From JALWSI01 sp964569095 [NCBI: uncultured Aquificales bacterium] (GTDB taxonomy: Bacteria > Thermosulfidibacterota > Thermosulfidibacteria > Thermosulfidibacterales): a stretch of 5,467 nucleotides of DNA. This document shows, piece by piece, positions 1 to 4,614 of the stretch (positions within the stretch are counted from its first letter, which is position 1; every line of letters begins with the position of its first letter). The stretch covers positions 1 through 5,467 of the forward strand of contig CAZMTB010000049.1 in the NCBI GenBank assembly GCA_964569095.1, in the 5' to 3' direction. A program made the translations under genes and the position numbers. The notes under the pieces are model-generated. The model saw only the letters and a list, made by a program, of their open reading frames with translations. It had not been told where the DNA came from and did not search any database.

Positions 1-519
1 TCCCAACACCCTGGCTGCCATTACGAACTCCCTCTCCTTCAACGAGAGAAACTCCGCCCTCACCAGGCGGGCAATGCCCATCCACGAGGTTATCCCGATC
101 ACCGCCATGATGTTCCATATGCTGGGCTCGAGCACGGCCAGCACGGCCAGCACCAGAAAGAAGGTGGGAAAACAGAGCATGATGTCCACCAGGCGCATGA
201 GCAGGGCATCCACCCATCCACCGTAAAACCCCGCAACGGCACCCACCAGGCACCCCACAACCGTGGCAATGCCCACCGACACGAAACCCACCTTCAACGA
301 GACCTGGGCACCGTATATCATCCGGGAAAGCAGGTCCCTACCCAAGTGGTCCGTTCCAAGAAGGTGGTGTAGGGAAGGGGGCTGAAGAACCGCGTTGGGA
401 TTTATGGCGTAGGGATCGTACGGCGCGAGTAGGGGTGCCAGCAGGGAGACCATCATCATGAAGACCACAATAGCGCCCCCTGCCAAGGCAATGGGGTTCT
501 CCCGAAGGCGATCAAGCAC
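1..519 (-). CDS. Peptide/nickel-type ABC transporter permease, DppC/OppC family (partial, C-terminus off the left edge)
   Basis: Inner-membrane permease subunit of a binding-protein-dependent ABC importer for peptides, nickel or related solutes. The visible 173 residues show the family order. A short cytoplasmic start (RLRENPIALAG) leads into membrane segment 1 (about residues 11-32) and the typical APYDPYAINP stretch. The subfamily signature GTDHLGRDLLSRMIYGAQ (55-72) follows, then further hydrophobic helices (78-98, 113-130, 134-149). The frame leaves the window just as the EAA loop that contacts the ATPase begins (REFVMAARVLG, 163-173), so roughly 100-120 residues are missing. The start is GTG at 519-517, with an AGGGGGAG ribosome site about 6 nt upstream; an in-frame stop (the stop of the NifU-like gene) limits any longer start. 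It lies 21 nt after the NifU-like gene. The partner permease, ATPases and binding protein are not in view, so the substrate cannot be stated. The family call is secure; DppC versus OppC is not. Confidence 0.9.
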   Translation of the reverse strand, partial: MLDRLRENPIALAGGAIVVFMMMVSLLAPLLAPYDPYAINPNAVLQPPSLHHLLGTDHLGRDLLSRMIYGAQVSLKVGFVSVGIATVVGCLVGAVAGFYGGWVDALLMRLVDIMLCFPTFFLVLAVLAVLEPSIWNIMAVIGITSWMGIARLVRAEFLSLKEREFVMAARVLG

Positions 520-540
520 CGCCTCTCCCCCTAAGGAGTC

Positions 541-768
541 TTAAACCGCCTCTACGGAACTCACCTCGGGAACCATTCTCTTGAGTACCGCCTCTATACC
601 CGCCTTAAGGGTCATCTGGGCAAAGGGACAGGTGCCGCAGGCACCAGTGAGGCGCACCTTCACAACGTCGCCCTCCACCTCCACCAGCTCGACATCTCCA
701 CCGTCTGCCTGCAATGCAGGCCTCACCTGTTCCAGTGCCTCCTCAACCGCCTTTCTGATATCCGCCAT
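541..768 (-). CDS. NifU C-terminal-domain (NFU-type) Fe-S cluster scaffold/carrier protein
   Basis: Small cytoplasmic protein of 75 residues consisting only of the NFU domain. Proteins of this domain assemble or carry a [4Fe-4S] cluster, held by paired CXXC motifs across a dimer, and hand it to apo-enzymes. Seen here: the opening helix (RKAVEEALEQVRPALQADGG), the strand pair VELVEVEGDVVKVRLTG, the cluster motif CGTCPFAQMTLK with C44 and C47, and the closing helix AGIEAVLKRMVPEV. It lacks the N-terminal IscU-like and central ferredoxin-like domains of full NifU and the A-type domain of NfuA, as is usual for the short form in anaerobes. The ATG start has a strong AGGAGG (780-775), 6 nt upstream, that overlaps the TAG stop of mqnB, which implies translational coupling. 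Which enzymes it serves is unknown. The family assignment is firm. Confidence 0.94.
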   Translation of the reverse strand: MADIRKAVEEALEQVRPALQADGGDVELVEVEGDVVKVRLTGACGTCPFAQMTLKAGIEAVLKRMVPEVSSVEAV

Positions 769-778
769 TTAGCTCCTC

Positions 779-1483
779 CTACTCGTCAAAATACCTATCC
801 AGCAGCTCCAAAGCCACCCTTTGGGCGTTATAGGCGGCCTCATCAACCAGCCACGCCTCCCTATGGCGGGGACCCACCATGTTGCTTACGCCCCGCACCT
901 CCGTGCAGGGGATCCCGAACAGGGCAGCAACATGGGCCACCGCCGCACCCTCCATGCTCTCGCAAAGGGCACCGGGGAAACGCCTAACCAGCCTTTCTGA
1001 AACCTCCCAGGTACCAGTCACCGTGGATAGGGTCAAGAAAGGGCCCGAGGGCAGGGATGTCCAAGGGGGCACCACCGTGGGAAAACTGCTGTAGAAACGC
1101 ATGCCATCCACCTCCACCAGGGGACTTCCCATATCCTCCATGTCCAACCAACCGTGCTGTGAAAGGCATCCCTCGTCGGCGTAGGTCTCAGAGGTAGCAA
1201 GGGCAACCTCACCTGGCTCCAACCCAGAACCGGGATAGGCCCCGGCTATACCCACGCTCACCAGGTGCCCCACCCCAAACCGGGAGGCCAGAAGGGACGA
1301 GGCAACGGCGGCGTTGGTCTTTCCGATACCCGACACCGAGACCAGAACCCTGCTGCCGCCAAGAGAACCAGAGTAGATGCCCACATGTCCAACCCTGAAC
1401 TCCTCGGAGACGCCACCAAGGGCATCCAGTATTGCCCCCGCCTCTACAGGAGTCGCCGCAACCATTCCAAAAAGACGTGCCAC
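779..1483 (-). CDS. mqnB: Futalosine hydrolase (menaquinone biosynthesis, futalosine pathway)
   Basis: Predicted cytoplasmic nucleosidase that cleaves futalosine to dehypoxanthine futalosine and hypoxanthine, an early step of the futalosine route to menaquinone. The 234 residues cover the whole nucleoside phosphorylase/MTA-SAH nucleosidase fold. Visible motifs are ATPVEA with E14 (position of the MTAN acid), VSGIGKTNAA (50-59), VGIAGAYPGSG (77-87), SETYADEG (98-105), ESMEGAA (175-181, E178 at the ribose-binding site) and RGVSNMVGPRHREAW (197-211). The SETYADEG and RGxSN...W signatures are what I know of MqnB; MTA/SAH nucleosidases usually carry Asp where N201 sits. The start is GTG at 1483-1481, 4 nt after the methyltransferase stop, with only a weak ribosome site; ATG at residue 7 is an alternative. 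The 3' end couples to the NifU-like gene. No other mqn genes are visible, so a different nucleosidase role is not excluded. Confidence 0.87.
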   Translation of the reverse strand: MARLFGMVAATPVEAGAILDALGGVSEEFRVGHVGIYSGSLGGSRVLVSVSGIGKTNAAVASSLLASRFGVGHLVSVGIAGAYPGSGLEPGEVALATSETYADEGCLSQHGWLDMEDMGSPLVEVDGMRFYSSFPTVVPPWTSLPSGPFLTLSTVTGTWEVSERLVRRFPGALCESMEGAAVAHVAALFGIPCTEVRGVSNMVGPRHREAWLVDEAAYNAQRVALELLDRYFDE

Positions 1484-1487
1484 AGCG

Positions 1488-2111
1488 CTAACCCTTAACC
1501 CCGCTCACCACGGCAAATCCCCCATCGCCACTACCCTCCCTAACCTCCGTGGAAACCTCCTCCAAGGCGGTGCCGAACAGGGTCTGTGAGGATTCAAGGT
1601 TTACAAACCCAGCCGCTTCCATCATCTCGAAGAGCTCACCTGCTCCAAGAAAGACGGCGTGACCGTAGAAAGGGCTTCTCTCTCTCTTCTTTTCGTAGAG
1701 GGAACCAAGGGGAGAGTCTCGGTCTATTATGGAAACCACCGCCCTGCCGCCCCTCTTCAGAACCCTTCTCATCTCCTCAAGCACCAAGAAGGGATTCCTG
1801 CAAAAGCATAGGGTTGTAACCGCCAGAACTAGGGCTAGGGAACCAGAGGAGAAGGGCAAATTCTCCCCCACTCCAACAACGGGCCCAATCCCCCTCCTCT
1901 TGGCAACGTGAAGCATCTCCAATGAAGGATCAAGTCCCACCTCCACACCCAGGGGGGCAGCGAATCTTCCCGTTCCCACCCCAACCTCCAAAGAGGGGGT
2001 AGAATCCCTCGGAAGGTGAAGCCTCACCGCCTCCAACTCGGCGCGGTATATATCCCGGTTCTCCTCAAACCACCTGTCATACTCTAAGACCCTGGAAGAG
2101 AAGGGGTTCAC
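1488..2111 (-). CDS. Class I SAM-dependent methyltransferase (Methyltransf_11 type), substrate unknown
   Basis: Cytoplasmic Rossmann-fold methyltransferase of 207 residues. The SAM-binding motif I is LEVGVGTGRF (41-50), the acidic residue ending strand 2 is D61 in VGLDPSLEML, the adenine-side motif is GENLPFSSGSLALVLAV (82-98), and motif III is LEEMRRVLKRGGRAVVSI (111-128). A YDRWFEENRD element near the N-terminus resembles the lid helix of BioC/UbiE-like enzymes. The C-terminal part (PFYGHAVFLGAGELFEMMEAAGF) is typical of small-molecule methyltransferases in this superfamily. The start is GTG at 2111-2109, 29 nt after the chemoreceptor stop, with no clear ribosome site, so translation may depend on coupling and the start is uncertain. 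It is not CheR-like, so receptor methylation is not supported. Its 4-nt gap to mqnB hints at a shared pathway, but it lacks clear UbiE/MenG signatures and I assign no substrate. Confidence 0.86.
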   Translation of the reverse strand: MNPFSSRVLEYDRWFEENRDIYRAELEAVRLHLPRDSTPSLEVGVGTGRFAAPLGVEVGLDPSLEMLHVAKRRGIGPVVGVGENLPFSSGSLALVLAVTTLCFCRNPFLVLEEMRRVLKRGGRAVVSIIDRDSPLGSLYEKKRERSPFYGHAVFLGAGELFEMMEAAGFVNLESSQTLFGTALEEVSTEVREGSGDGGFAVVSGVKG

Positions 2112-2140
2112 TGCTGGGAACGAAAAGAGACCTGACCGAA

Positions 2141-2878
2141 TCAGCTCTCCTGGCCGCTAGCCTCTACCAAGATCTCCGCAAGATCCCTGCTAGACTCCAA
2201 GTGCAAGTTGTAAAACATGGTGAGTATAAGGGAGATGCCGTAGAGCCCTTTAATGTCATGGGCCAGAAGCTCTTGATCCTCGGAGATCTCGTCTAAAAGG
2301 CTGCTTATCTCCACTATCTCGTCAACGTCCTTGCCCAGCATGCGGGTTCCTTCTCCTATCTTGTCCAGTACGCCAAGGGCCTCCCTGAGAGTCTCAAGTT
2401 CTCCCATCACCTTCTCGTTGAACTCGCTGATCTCCTCAGTAAGGTTCATGGTTTGAACAGCCATTCTGCCCACCTCACCTGCCACCACCGAGAATCCCCG
2501 TCCCTTGTCTCCCGCCTTGGCAGCCTCTATGGCAGCATTCAGGGCCACTATCTTGGTGTGTTTGGCCACGCGTCCTATGTCATCACTGATCTTGGATACG
2601 TACTTCAGGTTCTCCACCAGGCTGTTAAACTCTTTGGCAAACATCTCAAAACGCTGGAAGAAGGGCAAAAAGTCCTCTTTGAACCTCTCCAACTCCTCCA
2701 CTATGCGTGATAGGTTCTCTATGTTTTCCATTATCACCTTGTTGTTTTCGGTGAACTTCTCCATAACCTGCTGGGCAATCTCCTCCACGATGCGGGAGGT
2801 CTCCCTGTTTGAGGCCTCGAGCCTCACTGCGTCAGACAAGACCCTTGAGAGATCCTCTATCAACCTGTTTCTTCCCAT
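2141..2878 (-). CDS. Soluble methyl-accepting chemotaxis-type signalling protein
   Basis: A 245-residue, almost wholly helical cytoplasmic protein with a chemoreceptor signalling hairpin and no signal peptide, membrane helix, HAMP or sensory domain. The hairpin tip spans about 107-143 ([18 protein letters not shown], then [11 protein letters not shown]), the CheA/CheW-contacting region of MCPs. The arms on either side (1-106 and 144-210) are charged coiled-coil sequence, and a distinct tail (211-245, [20 protein letters not shown]) follows. Against the usual tip consensus it differs at K109 (usually Asn in QTNLLALN), G134 (usually Asp in ADEV) and G137 (usually Arg in EVRKLA). No C-terminal CheR-tethering pentapeptide is seen. 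ATG start with GGAGG 5 nt upstream, 10 nt after the diiron protein gene. A receptor without its own sensor next to an ODP-like gene suggests that the diiron protein is its sensory subunit, as described for Treponema denticola ODP and its receptor. Coupling to flagellar CheA is inferred. Confidence 0.88.
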   Translation of the reverse strand: MGRNRLIEDLSRVLSDAVRLEASNRETSRIVEEIAQQVMEKFTENNKVIMENIENLSRIVEELERFKEDFLPFFQRFEMFAKEFNSLVENLKYVSKISDDIGRVAKHTKIVALNAAIEAAKAGDKGRGFSVVAGEVGRMAVQTMNLTEEISEFNEKVMGELETLREALGVLDKIGEGTRMLGKDVDEIVEISSLLDEISEDQELLAHDIKGLYGISLILTMFYNLHLESSRDLAEILVEASGQES

Positions 2879-2888
2879 TTCCCCCTCC

Positions 2889-3665
2889 CTACATCAGGTC
2901 TATCCCGCACCGCAGGGACTCGAGAAAGGCAAAGAACCTGGGCACGTTGCTCCCCGGAATTATAGAGCCGTGTTGGGGTAACACCGCCTCTATTTTAAGG
3001 AGTTTCACCTTGTCCAGCCACACCTTCATGGCCTTGGAGGAGGACATGAGCCTCTCGTGCACGGCCTTCATGGAGGAGATGTGGGACTCCATGCTGTCAA
3101 CCACCAGCATAGGAGCATCCAGAAGGGCTATTCCTATGTCCCCGGAAAAGAGGAATCCACTAACCCTGTCGTAGAGGGAGAAGTGTCCTGGGCTGTGAAG
3201 GAAATGGGCGGGGATAAATTCAAGGGTGGACCTGCTCAGGGTGAGGCTCTCGCCCTCGTCGGGCAAGGGATGGGAGAGGTGCTCCACGTTGTCAAAACCA
3301 AAGTGGGGCAGAAAACGCACCCATAACCAGTGCACCACCACTTTGGCATTCGAAATCTTCCTCCACAATGGAAGACTACCAGCCACGTCGGGATCCTGAT
3401 GACACATGAATATGTACTCTATTCTTTTTGGATCTATGTATTTGGATATGTTAGAGATGACTTTTGGAAATATCTTGTATCCTCCTGGGTCCACCAGGAG
3501 AGCCTTGTTATCGTCTATTATCAGGTATGAGTTTACCTCAACATCCCCTTTGCTAGCACCCTGAGTCCCCAGGTAGACCACCCTGTGCGTTCCGTCATCA
3601 AAAAGCAGATGGTCCTTTGTAGCATCCAGGGAAGGATCCAGATTGTAGCAGCTACTATCAGCCAC
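2889..3665 (-). CDS. ODP-like oxygen-binding diiron protein (metallo-beta-lactamase fold, no flavodoxin domain)
   Basis: Predicted cytoplasmic diiron protein related to the catalytic domain of flavodiiron O2/NO reductases. It has no flavodoxin domain, so it fits the sensor-type ODP family better than a reductase. Numbered from the GTG start (258 residues), likely metal ligands are H89, D91 and D93 in HQDPDV, H157 and/or H161 in HSPGHF, D176 in SGDIG and H232 in PQHGS. The flavodiiron ligand set is HxExDH...H...D...H; here Asp replaces Glu and Val replaces the last His of the first motif. An N-terminal strand region ([16 protein letters not shown]) precedes the core. I chose GTG 3665-3663 because a near-perfect GGAGGTGA (3678-3671) lies 8 nt upstream; the longer option is TTG at 3698, directly after an in-frame TGA and with only a weak GGAG. 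It heads the minus-strand block, 10 nt before the chemoreceptor. Oxygen, NO or iron sensing is inferred. A generic MBL hydrolase is less likely given HQDPD. Confidence 0.83.
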   Translation of the reverse strand: MADSSCYNLDPSLDATKDHLLFDDGTHRVVYLGTQGASKGDVEVNSYLIIDDNKALLVDPGGYKIFPKVISNISKYIDPKRIEYIFMCHQDPDVAGSLPLWRKISNAKVVVHWLWVRFLPHFGFDNVEHLSHPLPDEGESLTLSRSTLEFIPAHFLHSPGHFSLYDRVSGFLFSGDIGIALLDAPMLVVDSMESHISSMKAVHERLMSSSKAMKVWLDKVKLLKIEAVLPQHGSIIPGSNVPRFFAFLESLRCGIDLM

Positions 3666-3670
3666 GTCTC

Positions 3671-3678
3671 TCACCTCC
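3671..3678 (-). promoter_or_regulatory. Ribosome binding site deciding the diiron protein start
   Basis: GGAGGTGA on the minus strand, 8 nt (counted from GGAGG) before GTG 3665. It closely matches the anti-Shine-Dalgarno complement. It would lie inside the coding region if the upstream TTG at 3698 were used, which argues for the shorter protein. Confidence 0.6.
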
Positions 3679-3751
3679 AAAACTTCGTTATTCTTCAATC
3701 ACCAATATCTCCAGTATCACATCGGCAAACGAGAAGCAAAGATAAAGATAT

Positions 3752-3777
3752 ATAGAGTTGCTACATACCAACTCTAT
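3752..3777. promoter_or_regulatory. Perfect 9-8-9 inverted repeat in the divergent intergenic region (candidate operator)
   Basis: ATAGAGTTG (3752-3760), an 8-nt spacer CTACATAC, then CAACTCTAT (3769-3777), an exact inverted copy. It sits about 86 nt from the diiron gene start and 57 nt from the crotonase gene start. Half-sites centred 17 nt apart would suit a dimeric repressor or activator acting on both directions. A weak plus-strand promoter (TTGCTA at 3758-3763, then GATACA at 3780-3785, spacer 16) would overlap it. Flanking DNA (3741-3753, GATAAAGATATAT) is AT-rich. The motif does not match FNR, Rex or FadR sites that I know. It could instead form an RNA stem in a leader. Confidence 0.45.
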
Positions 3778-3834
3778 TGGATACAACCACCCTCGAGGAA
3801 AAATTGTCTTTTTTGAGAGAAGAAAGGAGAAAAG

Positions 3835-4614
3835 ATGGAAGAGTTGATAATATCAAAGGTAGAAAACCAGGTTGCAATCGTCACCTTCCACAGGCCCGAG
3901 GTGAAGAACGCCTTCAACCTCGCCCTGTGGAAGGCTCTACCCATAACCCTGCTGAGCCTAAGCGAGAACCCTGAGGTTAGAGCGATAGTGCTAAGGGGAG
4001 AAGGAGGCCACTTCGGAGCAGGGGCAGACATCAAGGAGATGATGGAGTACCGTTCGTCTCCAAAGAAGGCCCACAGCTACAGCGAGGCGGTGCATCAATG
4101 CTTTCTTACCATGTCCCAGCTCTCGGTACCTTTAATCGCTGCCATTGAAGGATACGCCCTGGGGGGCGGCTTCATGGTGGCCATATCCTGCGACATCCGG
4201 GTGGCAGCCGACGACGCTGTTCTCGGCATACCCTTGCCGAGGCTGGGACTGGCGGTGGAGTGGCTGGGCATAGCCAGGCTGGTAGAGACCGTGGGATCGG
4301 GTTACGCCAGGGAGTTCCTCCTCACCGCCGACCCAATACCCCTGGAGCGGCTGGAGAAGGCAGGAATGCTAAACGCGGTGGTAGAGAAGGATGAGGTGAT
4401 GAAGACCGCCCTCTCCTTTGCAGAAAGGATAGCCCGAAACAGCCCCAACGCCATCTCCATGACCAGGGCAGTGCTGAACGAGCTTTCAAGTCCCTCACCA
4501 AACATAGCCTTCCTCAACTCGGTATTCGGAACCTGCCTTTTCCATCCCGACTTCGAGGAAGGGGCCAGGGCGTTCTTCGAGAAGAGGAGTCCCCGCTGGA
4601 AGAGAGAAGGGTAA
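3835..4614 (+). CDS. Enoyl-CoA hydratase/isomerase (crotonase) family protein lacking both canonical catalytic glutamates
   Basis: A 259-residue, full-length crotonase-fold protein acting on an acyl-CoA thioester in the cytoplasm. Family hallmarks are present: VAIVTFHRPEVKNAFN (13-28), the first oxyanion-hole segment HFGAGADIKEM (59-69), the second GYALGGGF (106-113), SCDIRVAADDAVLGIP (118-133) and the closing FFEKRSPRWK (247-256). In canonical hydratases two Glu residues (E144 and E164 of the rat enzyme) activate water; the aligned positions here are M114 (GGGFM) and L134 (IPLPRLG), exactly 20 residues apart as in the rat protein. CoA binding and enolate stabilisation should remain, but simple hydration is doubtful. 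E142 (LAVEWLG) or D120 might serve instead. ATG start with AAAGGAG 5 nt upstream. Divergent from the diiron/chemoreceptor block and overlapping or nearly touching miaA downstream. The fold is certain; the reaction (isomerase, hydrolase, lyase or other) is not assignable. Confidence 0.9.
   Translation: MEELIISKVENQVAIVTFHRPEVKNAFNLALWKALPITLLSLSENPEVRAIVLRGEGGHFGAGADIKEMMEYRSSPKKAHSYSEAVHQCFLTMSQLSVPLIAAIEGYALGGGFMVAISCDIRVAADDAVLGIPLPRLGLAVEWLGIARLVETVGSGYAREFLLTADPIPLERLEKAGMLNAVVEKDEVMKTALSFAERIARNSPNAISMTRAVLNELSSPSPNIAFLNSVFGTCLFHPDFEEGARAFFEKRSPRWKREG
4584..4589 (+). promoter_or_regulatory. Ribosome binding site for a CTG start of miaA
   Basis: GAGGAG inside the last codons of the crotonase gene, 6 nt before CTG 4596. 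It is the best-placed site for miaA. The only canonical start in this frame, GTG 4635, has no purine-rich site at a normal distance; the nearest, AAAGGA at 4613-4618, is 16 nt away. Confidence 0.4.

Noticed and set aside
131-154. Tandem 9-nt repeat (AGCACGGCC, two and a half copies)
   Set aside because: It encodes a Leu-Ala-Val repeat inside a predicted membrane helix of the permease and is explained by protein composition.
779-1483. MTA/SAH nucleosidase (mtnN) as the identity of the nucleosidase gene
   Set aside because: SETYADEG and RGxSN with a following Trp fit futalosine hydrolase better than MTAN, which normally has Asp at the RGxSN Asn position.
1488-2111. Assignment of the methyltransferase as UbiE/MenG or CheR
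   Set aside because: UbiE signatures are not visible beyond general SAM motifs, and there is no CheR N-terminal domain. Proximity to mqnB and the receptor is not enough.
2505-2981. Long plus-strand open frame of 158 codons opposite the chemoreceptor gene
   Set aside because: It lies antisense to a clear MCP hairpin, crosses two real genes and their junction, shows no domain and has low-complexity Ser/Leu composition. It is a shadow frame.
3752-3777. FNR, Rex or FadR binding site at the inverted repeat
   Set aside because: The half-site ATAGAGTTG with 8-nt spacing does not match TTGAT-N4-ATCAA, the TTGTGA-type Rex site or the FadR consensus.
3798-3816. A-run followed by T-run resembling a terminator
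   Set aside because: The stem would be only A-T pairs with no GC core, and it lies in the crotonase leader where no transcript should end.
3777-3974. Plus-strand TTG frame beginning in the intergenic region, overlapping the crotonase start (possible leader peptide)
   Set aside because: No ribosome site, the frame runs out of phase far into the crotonase gene, and no regulatory codon run or hairpin is linked to it.
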